Shown one piece after another: positions 1 to 9,394 of a DNA stretch of 64,000 nucleotides. The DNA is from Bacteroidia bacterium. GTDB lineage: Bacteria > Bacteroidota > Bacteroidia > B-17B0 > Aurantibacillaceae. Where the stretch lies: assembly GCA_016787895.1 (NCBI GenBank), contig JAEUTN010000005.1:62001-126000 (forward strand). The letters run 5' to 3'. The notes below the pieces were generated by a model. The model saw nothing but the letters and a program-made list of their open reading frames with translations, searched no databases and was not told where the DNA came from. Position numbers and translations under genes: made by a program. Each line of letters begins with the position of its first letter. The first letter of the stretch is position 1.

Positions 1-468
1 CCTGTTTATTTTTCCGATTTTTCAAGTCCAACCGGAGCTATCAGTTCCTGGTACTGGGAATTTGGTGATCAGGGAGCTTCCACTTCCAGCGCGCCTGTAC
101 ACACTTATAATTATCCGGGCGTTTACAATGTAACGCTGACCATAACGGATGATAAGGGCTGCAGTGACGTGTTGAGTAAAGTACTTGATGTTACCATGCT
201 GCCTCAGATTCCTACCGGCTTTACACCCAATAACGATGGCAACAACGATGTGCTTTATGTGAGGGGAGGACCTTTTGAACGCATTCTTTTCAGAGTGTAT
301 AACAACTGGGGTGAATTATTATTCGAAACCACCGATGCCAGCCAGGGGTGGGATGGGAAAAAGAATGGAATTGATCAACCGGTAGGTGTTTACCTGTGGA
401 CTTTTGTGGTGGATATGTACAACAACCGGCAGGTAAAAAAGAATGGTGATGTGACCTTATTGCGTTAA
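1..468 (+). CDS. Surface adhesin C-terminus: PKD domain plus gliding-motility-type CTD (5' truncated)
   Basis: The reading frame is open from base 1, so this is the last 155 codons of a larger gene. The first ~50 residues are a PKD-type Ig-like domain (WYWEFGD, then HTYNYPGVYNVTLTITD). The last ~90 residues are the gliding-motility-associated C-terminal domain: TPNNDGNNDV, then VYNNWGELLFET, WDGKKNG and a final VTLLR strand. In characterised Flavobacterium homologues such as SprB, this type-B domain sends the protein through the type IX secretion system and needs a dedicated SprF-like partner. The stop codon overlaps the ATG of the downstream PorP/SprF gene by one base (TAATG), so the two are translationally coupled. 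The ligand is unknown because the N-terminal part lies outside the window. Confidence 0.88.
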   Translation, partial: PVYFSDFSSPTGAISSWYWEFGDQGASTSSAPVHTYNYPGVYNVTLTITDDKGCSDVLSKVLDVTMLPQIPTGFTPNNDGNNDVLYVRGGPFERILFRVYNNWGELLFETTDASQGWDGKKNGIDQPVGVYLWTFVVDMYNNRQVKKNGDVTLLR

Positions 469-1463
469 TGAAACGATTAAGAACATATGTATTGCTTTTG
501 TTCCTCAGCGCAGGACGCATGGTGTATGCCCAGGATTTTCATCTGAGCATGTACGAAACAGCGCCTTTGTTCCTGAATCCGGCCATGACGGGTTTGATAG
601 AAACCAAGATGCGGGCTCACCTGCATTTCAGAAACCAATGGAACGCACTCGCTTATAAACCTTTTACCACCGCCCTTGCGAGCTTTGATGTGCCAAAAGG
701 AAAATGGGGTTTTGGAGCACAAATCACCAACATGAGAGCCGGCCTGGCAAATTACAATGTACTTCAGCTTCTTGGTTCAGCTTCTTACTCTTCCTATATT
801 GATAAGGATAAAAAACACAGTTTTTCTCTTGGCCTTCAGGCCGGCTTTACACAAAAAAGAGTGGAATATCAAATATTGACATTTGATTCTCAATACACCA
901 CTGCCAATGGGGGAGGGTTTGACAATTCCATCAACAGCCAGGAAAATTTTGAAGGACGCTCTCAGTTTCAGGAGGCCGTGAACTTTGGAGCTTTATATAA
1001 CTATGGGCAACACCAAAACCGGTTCAACCCCTTCTTTGGATTCAGTGTGTTTAATCTCACCAAACCCAAGGAAAGTTTTTTTGGCAGCAACAACCAATTG
1101 CCCATGCGTTTTTATTTTCATCCCGGTGTGAGGGTAAACGTGAGTGAGCTCTTGTATTTTATTCCCAAAGTGCTCATTTATGCGCAGGCCAAAACCGTAC
1201 AGGAAACCTATGCGATTGATGGGGGGTATTATTTTAAAGGAGAGAGGTTTTATGCCCTGGCCGGTTTTATGTACCGCAATGCCGACGCAAGTGTCATTCA
1301 TGTGGGTATTAAAAAAGACAACGTGATGATCAAATTTGCTTATGACTTTAATGTGTCCACATTGAGAGGCATCAGCAAAACCCGGGGGGCCTATGAAATT
1401 TCACTGACCTGGTACGGCAAAAAAGACAAGACAAACGAAATTAAACACTGTCCGAGATTATAG
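468..1463 (+). CDS. PorP/SprF family type IX secretion membrane protein
   Basis: 331 residues with an N-terminal signal peptide (about residues 1-21, ending VYAQ). The body is the PorP/SprF outer-membrane barrel, with the diagnostic N-terminal stretch FLNPAMTG and alternating aromatic strands. SprF proteins are needed to secrete or anchor adhesins with gliding-type C-terminal domains, and the gene upstream encodes exactly such a domain. The start overlaps that gene's stop by one base, and the OmpA-family gene begins 7 bases after this stop, so the three probably form one transcript. A paralogue in the same arrangement lies at 45629-46642. Which adhesin it serves is inferred from position only. 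Confidence 0.9.
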   Translation: MKRLRTYVLLLFLSAGRMVYAQDFHLSMYETAPLFLNPAMTGLIETKMRAHLHFRNQWNALAYKPFTTALASFDVPKGKWGFGAQITNMRAGLANYNVLQLLGSASYSSYIDKDKKHSFSLGLQAGFTQKRVEYQILTFDSQYTTANGGGFDNSINSQENFEGRSQFQEAVNFGALYNYGQHQNRFNPFFGFSVFNLTKPKESFFGSNNQLPMRFYFHPGVRVNVSELLYFIPKVLIYAQAKTVQETYAIDGGYYFKGERFYALAGFMYRNADASVIHVGIKKDNVMIKFAYDFNVSTLRGISKTRGAYEISLTWYGKKDKTNEIKHCPRL

Positions 1464-1470
1464 AAAGGGG

Positions 1471-3579
1471 ATGAAGGTTTGGAGCAGAATATTAATCGGA
1501 TGTGTGTTTGCACTTTGCAATTACAGTTCCTTTTCTCAATCCAAAAAAGTTTGGATAGAAATGGCCGACGATGCATATGCTAAAAGAGATTACGCCGCCG
1601 CAGCGGTGTATTATTCCAAGGTGCTCGACGATACAACGGTGTTGCGTTCCTACGTAATTCCTTACGAACCTCAGCTGGTGAATTTAAAAATGAAGTCCCT
1701 TTTTGAGGTGCCTGAGTTACAGGTCACTAAAAGAAAAGACAGCACCAATCAGGTAAAGGAAAGTTTGGATAATTCCAGCAAATACGATTTTATCCTTTAC
1801 CGTTTGGCACAAAGTTATCGTCTCAATTACGATTATCCTCACGCTGCCGAACAGTTTAAAATATGTGTGGAGCGTGGCGTGTATCCCGATGCAGGCTATT
1901 ATTACGGTTTATCCTTAATGAACGTAAGAAAATACGATGAGGCCATGAAAGCCTTTGACGACTTTGTAACCGCTAAAAAAGGAAACGACTCTTTGGTAAG
2001 CCTGGCTGCGAAAAAAGAAGCCTGGTGTTATTTTGCTTTGGACTCTTTGGTGCCGAAAAAAACCGAAATACGGTTAATGGATACTTTGGTTTTCAACCGC
2101 GGTACCAGCAATTTCGGCGCCATGTTTTACCTCGATGACCAAAAGGTCATTTTCAGTTCGGCACGAAGGGGAGGAGTGGTTACAGATCCTGAAAAACAGG
2201 ACTCCCGTTACTTTTGCGATTTGTATTTTTCTCAATTGGAAGACACCATCTGGCAACGGCCTGTGAATTTTGGTCGTCCCGTGAATACCTCTCTGCATGA
2301 AGGCTCCGCGGTGTTTACGCCTGAGGAAGTAATGCTCTTTACCCGTTGGAGCGATAACAACCGTAAGGAAGCGTTTATTTACATGGCAAGAACCAATGGA
2401 GGAAAATTTTACGAAGCCATGAAGCTGGGTACAAACATCAATTTGCCCGGTTACAAGTCCCATCAACCTTATGTTACCGCCGATGGGCGGCATTTGTTTT
2501 TTTCATCCAACCGTCCCGGAGGAAAAGGAGGTTTTGACATCTGGATGGCTTCCATTGATGAAGATGGATTCGTTGGAGAAGCTGTAAACCTTGGGGAGCC
2601 GGTGAATACCGAGTCGGATGAAATCACCCCTTTTTTTCACGACATCAGCAACACCCTGTATTTTAGTTCCAACGGCCATATAGGCATGGGAGGCTTTGAT
2701 GTGTTTAAATCTTCACTCAATGTTGACGATTCACTCTACTCAGTGCCTTTTAATGTCAATCGTCCCATCAATTCCTCTAAGGACGATGCTTATTACGTGA
2801 GCGACCGTTTGGGAAACAAAGGCTTTTTTTCCAGCGACCGCCTGGATTGCCCTGATGGGCATTGTTATAATATTTACTCCTACGTAAACGAGGCACTTAA
2901 ATTTGATCTCGAAGGCCATGTGTACGACAACGAAACCAATGCGCCCATACCTTCGGCTTTGGTAACCATTAAAGACGTGCACGATAACGACGAACCGTTT
3001 TTTATTGTAACGGATGAAGAAGGGTATTATAAAACGGATTTAAAAGCCAACTTCGAGTATTTTTTAAAAGCGCAAAAAACCAAATATTTTGGTAACGCTG
3101 CCAGCCTTGCTACCAAGGGCCTTACCGACAGCAAACATTTTGAACAGGATTTTTATCTGACCAAAATTCCGGAGGGCGATATTGAGATTGAAGGCATTGA
3201 ATACGATTACGACAAGGCCACTCTGCGACCCAAATCCATGGAAATTCTGGATAAGATTGTGGACCTGCTGAAACTGAACGACAACCTGAGCATAGAACTG
3301 AGTTCACATACCGACTCCAGGGGCAGCGACGCGTATAATTTACGTTTGTCGCAGGCTAGGGCCCAAAGTTGTGTGACCTATCTTATTTCCAAAGGCATTG
3401 CAAAAAGCCGCATGATTGCCATTGGTTATGGGGAAACCAAACCCATTGTGCCTCAGGAGGTGATTGATGAAATGGTGGTGGATGGTCCGGAGTTTGAGGC
3501 GGCGCACCAAAAGAACAGAAGAACAGCTTTCAGGGTAATTGGAGAAACCAGTTTAAACCTCATTAACAACACCCGGTAA
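1471..3579 (+). CDS. PorE-like OmpA-family protein (TPR, PD40 propeller, CarboxypepD-like, OmpA)
   Basis: 702 residues with a signal peptide of ~22 residues. Domains in order: TPR-like helical repeats (~25-200); PD40 beta-propeller blades (~210-460), including FSSARRGG, FFSSNRPGGKGGFDIW and YFSSNGHIGMGGFDVF; a CarboxypepD_reg-like beta-sandwich (~476-560); and an OmpA-like peptidoglycan-binding domain (~576-695) with HTDSRGSDAYNLRLSQARA and a terminal KNRRTAFRV. This is the domain order of PorE, which links T9SS to peptidoglycan in Porphyromonas. Here it follows an adhesin and a SprF, so it probably anchors that specific module to the cell wall rather than being the core PorE, though the core role cannot be excluded. 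Paralogue: 46629-48668. Confidence 0.88.
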   Translation: MKVWSRILIGCVFALCNYSSFSQSKKVWIEMADDAYAKRDYAAAAVYYSKVLDDTTVLRSYVIPYEPQLVNLKMKSLFEVPELQVTKRKDSTNQVKESLDNSSKYDFILYRLAQSYRLNYDYPHAAEQFKICVERGVYPDAGYYYGLSLMNVRKYDEAMKAFDDFVTAKKGNDSLVSLAAKKEAWCYFALDSLVPKKTEIRLMDTLVFNRGTSNFGAMFYLDDQKVIFSSARRGGVVTDPEKQDSRYFCDLYFSQLEDTIWQRPVNFGRPVNTSLHEGSAVFTPEEVMLFTRWSDNNRKEAFIYMARTNGGKFYEAMKLGTNINLPGYKSHQPYVTADGRHLFFSSNRPGGKGGFDIWMASIDEDGFVGEAVNLGEPVNTESDEITPFFHDISNTLYFSSNGHIGMGGFDVFKSSLNVDDSLYSVPFNVNRPINSSKDDAYYVSDRLGNKGFFSSDRLDCPDGHCYNIYSYVNEALKFDLEGHVYDNETNAPIPSALVTIKDVHDNDEPFFIVTDEEGYYKTDLKANFEYFLKAQKTKYFGNAASLATKGLTDSKHFEQDFYLTKIPEGDIEIEGIEYDYDKATLRPKSMEILDKIVDLLKLNDNLSIELSSHTDSRGSDAYNLRLSQARAQSCVTYLISKGIAKSRMIAIGYGETKPIVPQEVIDEMVVDGPEFEAAHQKNRRTAFRVIGETSLNLINNTR

Positions 3580-3580
3580 T

Positions 3581-3853
3581 ATGATCAGGCATTACAAAAT
3601 AGTGGTAAAAGGACGAGTGCAGGGAGTGGGCTACCGCTATAACGCGCAGGCTGCGGCGCATAAACACAATTTAACCGGATATGTGCGCAACCAGCACGAT
3701 GGTTCGGTATTGATACATGCGGAAGGTGTGGAAGACGGTCTTCAAAAGTTTATCGACTGGTGCAATACCGGTCCCCGTTTGGCAGAAGTGAGTGAACTCC
3801 ATGCAGAAGAAATGAAACCTGAAGGGTTTAAAACCTTTGAAGTGAGGAAGTAA
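3581..3853 (+). CDS. acyP: Acylphosphatase
   Basis: 90 residues, the full length of the family. It contains the phosphate-binding loop GRVQGVGYR with the catalytic arginine, and the catalytic asparagine in GYVRNQHDGSV. The enzyme hydrolyses acyl-phosphates such as acetyl- or carbamoyl-phosphate in the cytoplasm. The ATG lies one base after the stop of the PorE-like gene, so it is probably read as the last gene of that operon. No functional link to adhesin export is evident; small housekeeping genes often ride on such transcripts. Confidence 0.93.
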   Translation: MIRHYKIVVKGRVQGVGYRYNAQAAAHKHNLTGYVRNQHDGSVLIHAEGVEDGLQKFIDWCNTGPRLAEVSELHAEEMKPEGFKTFEVRK

Positions 3854-3876
3854 AACTTACGTAAAGTGTATTATCC

Positions 3877-5301
3877 CTAATCAATAATAAACTTGATGGG
3901 TAGATAATGGCGAAGCTCTTCACGGGATTGTATTCTTAGGTAATAGGAGCCTTTTTTTAATGTGCTTACGTTCAATCCGCTTAATCCATCTAATTGTTCC
4001 TCTCTGAGGCATAGTACCCCAAGCGAATTGTATATAAAAAACTCATTCGCTCCTTTTAAACCCTTTACTTGTAAAATAGCATTTTTAACGGGGTTTTCAG
4101 CTAATAAAATCGGCTCAAGGGGAGTGTTCTGAATCAGCCCCACATTTTCATCTTGTATACAAACACTAAACGGAATAGCAGCACTATACGACACTGATGA
4201 TCCCCCGGCCTTCATTCTACGTAAATTGGCACGCACATTGCCTGTTGTAAAACAACCGACGGTATCATAGTATTTGGTTACTGTACTCATTCCTTCCCGT
4301 AAATAAAGAGGAGTGCGTAAATTAGGATAATTCAGGTCTTCATCACCAAAGTGCCAGGAAAGTGCACTGTCGTTTGTAAACCCTCCCGGAGGCTGATTAA
4401 TAAAGGGCTGAAAGCGGTGATAAAACACATTTAAGTTAAAAAAGCGTGACGTTAACTCTGGGCTGGAGATGTTGGTAAAAGTTAGCGGTTGCATTAAGTA
4501 AGCCGTTTGGGTCGGAACACTGTTCACTTCAGGCGGGGCTATGTGTCCGGCCTGCAGGGTATATGTGACCATTGGGGCCAGGCAGAATTCGTAGTCGGTG
4601 CCGAAACCGAATTGAGGATGAGGGAAATTTGTGGTTTTTTGAAATAGGCCAGCCCAGCGAATGACCCCAAGTCCTTCTCCTCTTGGCATGTTAGTATTTC
4701 CGGCTGCGGCATTGGTTGGTGTAATGCCGGAGGTGCGAAACACATGAACCGTATCTCCTGTCAGGTTACCTTTGTTTCTAATCAACACGGCAAAATTACC
4801 GGGCACCACATGGGAAACCGGGTTGAGGCTTGTGCCGAATACACCACCGTATTTTATTCCTTGGGGATTTGGAGGGAGAGAACCAACAAAAATGTTAATG
4901 GAATCGATCGCAGTGCTTGGTAGAAGCATTGCATTCACGTTGTACAAATACAGGGTCATTGGTACAGTCAAAGCACCGTTTATCGAAGCGTTAAGCATAC
5001 CTTCCAAACCATAGATGCTGAGATTGGGGTCAGAATTAAGAAATACAGAACCAAAATGGGTAATGTTAGTAAATGTGGTCGCCGCTGATTTGTAGTAGGG
5101 TAGTCCGGAAATAGGAGCATTAGGGTTTTTAAAATACTCTTTATTGTAGAAGTAGTGTAAGGTGTCGTTTACCACTGTTGGCGTGCTTACTGCAGAATTG
5201 CTGAGCACCGATGAGGCGGATGACCAAGCTTCTTTTTTTTGTTGGGCCGGCAGGATAGACACCAAAAATAGAACACTGAAAAGACAAGTACTTGCTTTCA
5301 T
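3877..5301 (-). CDS. Secreted protein with type-A T9SS sorting domain
   Basis: 474 residues with a signal peptide (about 1-19, ending LPAQ). The C-terminal ~75 residues form a type-A T9SS sorting domain: EPILLAENPVKNAILQV, then YNSLGVLCLREEQ, and KKGSYYLRIQ. The middle is beta-rich with a PKD-like stretch (SALSWHFGDEDLNYPNLRTP). I do not recognise the ligand or a named family for the N-terminal two thirds. It is convergent with acyP and lies 106 bases downstream of the LytTR regulator start on the same strand. It probably ends up at the cell surface or in the medium after CTD cleavage. Confidence 0.8.
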   Translation of the reverse strand: MKASTCLFSVLFLVSILPAQQKKEAWSSASSVLSNSAVSTPTVVNDTLHYFYNKEYFKNPNAPISGLPYYKSAATTFTNITHFGSVFLNSDPNLSIYGLEGMLNASINGALTVPMTLYLYNVNAMLLPSTAIDSINIFVGSLPPNPQGIKYGGVFGTSLNPVSHVVPGNFAVLIRNKGNLTGDTVHVFRTSGITPTNAAAGNTNMPRGEGLGVIRWAGLFQKTTNFPHPQFGFGTDYEFCLAPMVTYTLQAGHIAPPEVNSVPTQTAYLMQPLTFTNISSPELTSRFFNLNVFYHRFQPFINQPPGGFTNDSALSWHFGDEDLNYPNLRTPLYLREGMSTVTKYYDTVGCFTTGNVRANLRRMKAGGSSVSYSAAIPFSVCIQDENVGLIQNTPLEPILLAENPVKNAILQVKGLKGANEFFIYNSLGVLCLREEQLDGLSGLNVSTLKKGSYYLRIQSREELRHYLPIKFIID

Positions 5302-5407
5302 GGGATGAGGCTTTGTAGAATAAAGATATTAAAAATCTCAAGTTCTGCAAGCAAAAACGCATCTTCTTTGAGGTGTTTGTTCTAATCCTATGAATGGGAT
5401 ACACAAC

Positions 5408-6163
5408 TCAATTCGATTCGAGTCCGAATTTGCTGAGGAAATCTTTTTTTAAAAGTTTGGAAACCGGTATTTCTTTGCCGTCGCTCATGGTTACAAAACC
5501 CCCGTCTTCTTTGGTATAGCGCACCACTTCATTCAGGTTAATAATGAAGGAATTTTGTATTCTAAAAAACCTGGACTCGCCTTGACAAAGCAATTCCTCA
5601 TATTCTTTGAGGGATTTAAGCGTAAGGTGCTGTTGTTTGTTTACCAGAGCCACCAAACTGTGATTGGATTGGGCTTCGATGTAAACAATTTCATTTGATA
5701 ACACACTTTCAATGCTGGTTTTGGTGGGCAGCATCACTTTCAGGTGTTTCGATTCCATCGATTCGTTCATAATGCCCAACAGCTCTGCAATCTTGTGGTT
5801 GTTGCTCTTTTTTAATTTTACCTTTTCAACCGCTTTTTGCAGCTCTTCAAAATCAATGGGTTTTAAAAGGTAATCAAAGGCATTGGCTTTTAATGCCTTT
5901 AGGGCATACTCACGGTAGGCGGTGGTGAAAATGAGGTGAAAGTCCCTGAAGCTTAGCTGCTCTAATAAATCAAAACCATTCATTTCAGGCATGTAAATAT
6001 CCAGAAAAACAATGTCGGGCTGATAGTCATTAATGAGTTGAATGCTTTGTCGGGGACTTGAGCTACTGGCAACCAGTTTAATTTCGGGACAGTATTTTGC
6101 CAATAAAAGTTCCAGGCTTTTGATGCCGTGTTCTTCATCGTCAATAATCAGCGCGCGTATCAT
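5408..6163 (-). CDS. LytTR-family response regulator
   Basis: 251 residues. The receiver domain (1-~120) has the acidic pair DDEE at 8-11, the phosphoacceptor Asp55 (FLDIYMPEMNG), the conserved threonine region FTTAY and the lysine in DYLLKPI. A LytTR DNA-binding domain follows (~139-245; IVYIEAQSNHSLV, FFRIQNSFIINL). It is translationally coupled to the sensor kinase: its ATG overlaps the kinase stop in an ATGA motif, with the kinase first in the transcript. This is a standard LytS/LytTR two-component pair. Its regulon is not visible; the adjacent T9SS cargo gene is one candidate. Confidence 0.93.
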   Translation of the reverse strand: MIRALIIDDEEHGIKSLELLLAKYCPEIKLVASSSSPRQSIQLINDYQPDIVFLDIYMPEMNGFDLLEQLSFRDFHLIFTTAYREYALKALKANAFDYLLKPIDFEELQKAVEKVKLKKSNNHKIAELLGIMNESMESKHLKVMLPTKTSIESVLSNEIVYIEAQSNHSLVALVNKQQHLTLKSLKEYEELLCQGESRFFRIQNSFIINLNEVVRYTKEDGGFVTMSDGKEIPVSKLLKKDFLSKFGLESN

Positions 6164-7692
6164 AAGGGATTGTTTTTTGGTAGTGTTATAACAACAGTTG
6201 TGCCAAGGCTTTTTAAGTCCTGGTCTTTTTTGTCTATGATCTCAAAAGAGCAGGGGATGCCTCCTGATTTTTGAATGAGCTCAAGCCGCTGTTTAATAAA
6301 TTCAGTGGCCAGGGATTTTTTCTTGAAGGGGTCCTTGTGTTTTAAACTTTCTTCTCTTCCAACCCCATTGTCATCTACTATGCATTGTATGCGTTGTGCG
6401 TCGAGTTCCTTAAAGGTGATGCTCAGTTTTCGGTTTTCTTTTTTAGCCATTATGCCGTGCCATATGGCATTTTCCACAAAGGGTTGAATCAGCATGATGG
6501 GGATAAAGGTGTTTTCGGCTCCGGGCACTGTATTGATGATCTTGTATTCAAAGGAATTATCCGAGCGCAGGTTTTCCAGTTCAATGTAATGGTCCAGTAA
6601 ATTAATTTCCTCGCTGAGGGAAATCAGTTCGGCCGTGCTGCTTTCCAGCATTTTTCTGAGCAGCCTCGAAAATTTGGTGAGGTAAACGTGCGCATTGTCA
6701 AAATCCTTTTCCAAAATAAAACGTTGCAGGGTGTTCAGGGAGTTGAACATAAAATGCGGGTTCATTTGGGTGCGAATGGCTTTGGTTTCAAGCGCATTCA
6801 GGTGGGCATTCAATTGGTCTCTTTCCCGCTCTTTTTTTAACTGGGTTCTATAACGTTTGGTAATGAGCCAAACCAGAAAAGCGATGAACACCACTATTGC
6901 CAGGGCCCTTAAAGCCCAATCCAGATACAAACGAAAGCGGTTGGGGTTGGGAGCACGGTATAAGGCATCTACCTGTTTGTCGTTCAAGGCCACATCAAAA
7001 AACTGGATATCATCAACAGCTCCTTCCATATAACGTTTGTTTTTTTTGTTGGCGCTTACCCCAACCAAAACCGAATCTGTTTCCTGAAAATAGGTACTAA
7101 AAGGCTTTACTATTCTGCTTTGTAATTCACCATCAAAATAAAGCGTCATAAAATTGTTATTATAAACCAACACCAAGTGATGCCAATCTGAAAAACTCAA
7201 GGGACTTTTGCAAAACAAACGTACCTGCTCTAATGAATCTTTTGCGCTGCTTGCATTAATCATATTGTTTTTTAAATCCAGATATATGCCATAAGCTTCA
7301 AAAAAGTCGTTATTGTTCGAATTCTTGGTTAGTAAAATCGGATTAGCTTCAAATCCGTAGCCTGTAGCCACCGGAACTTGAATTTTTACCCAAAGAGATA
7401 TACTTCCTTCTAAGGGTTTAAGTTCTTTGTAGTTACCCAGGTTTAGATAGCTGTATTCGTTGCCGAACAGGTAAATGGCATGCTTAGGATTACCAAAACG
7501 ATCCTCGCAATAGCTGTACCCGTGCATTTTAACTTTTCGTTGGTTAACCAGGTCAATATCGCTGCTGGCATCAAAGGTAAATTTGGCGATGGGTTGTATC
7601 TGCTCCTGAGCCTGGTATCGAAATCCGGCAAAGAGCGCAAAAAAGTAGAAGGGGTGTAAGAACCATTTTCTGTTTATAAGCTTTGAACGCAT
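6160..7692 (-). CDS. LytS-type histidine kinase with extracytoplasmic LamG-like sensor
   Basis: 510 residues from the ATG at 7692. I prefer this start because it opens directly on a signal peptide, whereas the in-frame extension up to 7806 would add 38 residues ahead of it. A LamG/concanavalin-like domain occupies ~37-245 (SISLWVKIQV, DWHHLVLVYNN, YFDGELQSR, DDIQFFDVAL), followed by a transmembrane helix (~258-279), a coiled coil, the His_kinase domain with His313 in NPHFMFNSLN, the N box QPFVENAIWHG (~403-413) and the G box DDNGVGRE (~440). LamG folds often bind carbohydrates or protein ligands, so it may sense an extracellular glycan or surface protein. It is coupled to the LytTR regulator by a 3-base overlap. 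Confidence 0.9.
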   Translation of the reverse strand: MRSKLINRKWFLHPFYFFALFAGFRYQAQEQIQPIAKFTFDASSDIDLVNQRKVKMHGYSYCEDRFGNPKHAIYLFGNEYSYLNLGNYKELKPLEGSISLWVKIQVPVATGYGFEANPILLTKNSNNNDFFEAYGIYLDLKNNMINASSAKDSLEQVRLFCKSPLSFSDWHHLVLVYNNNFMTLYFDGELQSRIVKPFSTYFQETDSVLVGVSANKKNKRYMEGAVDDIQFFDVALNDKQVDALYRAPNPNRFRLYLDWALRALAIVVFIAFLVWLITKRYRTQLKKERERDQLNAHLNALETKAIRTQMNPHFMFNSLNTLQRFILEKDFDNAHVYLTKFSRLLRKMLESSTAELISLSEEINLLDHYIELENLRSDNSFEYKIINTVPGAENTFIPIMLIQPFVENAIWHGIMAKKENRKLSITFKELDAQRIQCIVDDNGVGREESLKHKDPFKKKSLATEFIKQRLELIQKSGGIPCSFEIIDKKDQDLKSLGTTVVITLPKNNPL

Positions 7693-8180
7693 AAAAAAGA
7701 AAAGATTTGAAGGTAGTGAACAGTCGAAGAAAGAGCGATGCTGTGAAAAGGTTGTATAAGTGAACGCATACCCACTAAAAATAGGGTATTTTGGGTAAAT
7801 GAGCAAATTTTAGGTCTATGCCTTATGGGTAGGAATAGCCCTCAAAGTCTCTGGACAAAGACTTAAAGGGCCATAACCTTTTTTGTGGAATCTAAGGCAG
7901 GCTTTATCGGAGAAAAGCAGGGATTTATCGTCGGCAGTGTAGGGACAAATTCCAAGACCCTGAAAAAATAATTTACGCCGTAAATTTTTCCGGGCTTTAC
8001 TTCATTAAAAATCTTATTTGCAGGAGCCGGAGGATTTGAAATCAATAGAATTAAAAACACTAAAAAACTTTCATATTAAAAAAGTGACCAGATAAAAATT
8101 GAGATGGGGTTTGTGGATGGGGGGAGAAAATAAAATAGAGTAGGTGGTTTAGTTTTGAAGAAACTTTTAATTAAAGATTT
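7693..8180. other. Intergenic region between divergent genes
   Basis: 488 bases with no convincing coding sequence. A nested hairpin lies at 7838-7871 (GCCCT/AGGGC outside, AAGTCT/AGACTT inside) and a smaller one at 7970-7986. The right-hand end carries the shared upstream element listed at 8074-8157. The base composition becomes clearly more AT-rich towards the right, marking entry into the accessory island. Confidence 0.6.
8074..8157 (+). promoter_or_regulatory. Shared composite upstream element, copy 1
   Basis: The block TATTAAAAAAGTGACCAGA (8074-8092) differs at one position from the block at 13514-13532. Downstream, GTGGATGGG (8113-8121) and TTAGTTT (8149-8155) sit at the same distances from the first block as in copy 2. 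TAGTTTTG at 8150-8157 fits the Bacteroidota -7 consensus TAnnTTTG, but no TTG was found at the usual -33 distance, so an activator may be needed. The downstream gene starts at 8181. Similarity and spacing are seen directly; the regulatory function is inferred. Confidence 0.6.
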
Positions 8181-9290
8181 ATGAAAGCAAAGTTAATTTT
8201 GGGAATTGTGTTATTTGCTTGCAATCAAGCATACTCGCAAAATCAATTATTATCAACTGGACCCGTATTTGCTGGTGGTCTAGGAATATTAAATACAGGT
8301 AATAATATTCACCAGTTGAATGTTTATTCGACCACTGGCGCAGGCCAGATTGGAATGGGCGGCACGGCTCCAGCCATTAGTTTTTATGGTGGAAATCTAG
8401 TGCCCTTGGGGGTTCCGGCGGCCTTCTCACAACCTTATACGAAAATTGGCTTGGCTACAGGAGTAAATCATTTTATAAATGGTGCAACATCAGGAGATTT
8501 TGTTATTCAGAATGTTACACAAAGTAAATCCATACTTTTTTCGAGTTATTTTTCTAATGGAAATGGAATAGAGCACATGAGATTAACATCAGCAGGACAA
8601 TTGCTGCTAGGAGCCACGAGTTCATTAAGTAAGTTGCACGTTGAATCTTCTAATTTGTTACCTGGGGTGACAATAAGTAATCCAATCGGATATGCCTTAT
8701 CTGTGTCAGATTTAAACGGAGGTAATTTTGCGATTTGGCCAAATGGTAATTTAATTATAGGAAATACTAATGTTATTCAAAATTCAAAAGTACATATTGA
8801 ATCAACCGGCAGTGCAGGACTAAATATAAATGATGCTACCGGTTATGCTTTAGCTGTGCATGAAAGTGGAGGAGGTAAATTTGCGGTTTGGCCTAATGGT
8901 AAGGTTACAATCGGTAATACTTCAAATTCTAGTCTTGCGAATTTGAGGATTAATGCTTCTGGCGGAAATGCACTAGAAGTATTTGACGGTACCCTTAATT
9001 TTAAATTAATGTCGAATGGGTTTGTTTTCTGTAAAGAATTGCAAGTTGTAACTCAAATTTATCCGGATTATGTCTTTTCTAAGGATTATAAATTATTACC
9101 CTTAGAAGAAGTCGAAAAGTTTATTGTACAAAATAATAGGTTACCAGGTTTTGAGAATGCTGACTACTACATTGAAAACGGAATAAAAACCTCAGAGATG
9201 TTTGTAAAGCAGCAAGAAAAAATCGAAGAACTAACATTGTATATTATTGAATTGGAAAAGCGACTTCAAAAACTGGAAAATTTAAAATAG
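8181..9290 (+). CDS. Secreted tail-fibre-like protein with C-terminal coiled coil
   Basis: 369 residues with a signal peptide (about 1-19, ending AYSQ). The middle contains two related beta-rich repeats (PGVTISNPIGYALSVSD..FAIWPNGNLIIGN and AGLNINDATGYALAVHE..FAVWPNGKVTIGN). The end has the motif common to many Bacteroidota tail-fibre-like proteins: DYKLLPLEEVEKF, NNRLPGFENA, ENGIKTSEMFVKQQEKIEEL, then a heptad coiled coil to the C-terminus. No T9SS sorting domain is present. It is probably a trimeric fibre-like surface protein; phage origin or surface adhesion are both possible. AT-rich compared with flanking genes. A secreted GH-A-like protein follows 104 bases downstream. Confidence 0.7.
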   Translation: MKAKLILGIVLFACNQAYSQNQLLSTGPVFAGGLGILNTGNNIHQLNVYSTTGAGQIGMGGTAPAISFYGGNLVPLGVPAAFSQPYTKIGLATGVNHFINGATSGDFVIQNVTQSKSILFSSYFSNGNGIEHMRLTSAGQLLLGATSSLSKLHVESSNLLPGVTISNPIGYALSVSDLNGGNFAIWPNGNLIIGNTNVIQNSKVHIESTGSAGLNINDATGYALAVHESGGGKFAVWPNGKVTIGNTSNSSLANLRINASGGNALEVFDGTLNFKLMSNGFVFCKELQVVTQIYPDYVFSKDYKLLPLEEVEKFIVQNNRLPGFENADYYIENGIKTSEMFVKQQEKIEELTLYIIELEKRLQKLENLK

Positions 9291-9394
9291 ATATTGTAAA
9301 ATATAAATTAATGTATTAGTTATAAATAGAAAAAGCCAAGACTATGATTTCAAAGAAAATCTCTTCTATTGGATTAACCTTTAAGTATTATTGT

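Noticed and set aside
7693..7806. 38-residue upstream extension of the LamG kinase
   Set aside because: It would place residues ahead of a good signal peptide; the ATG at 7692 is a better start.
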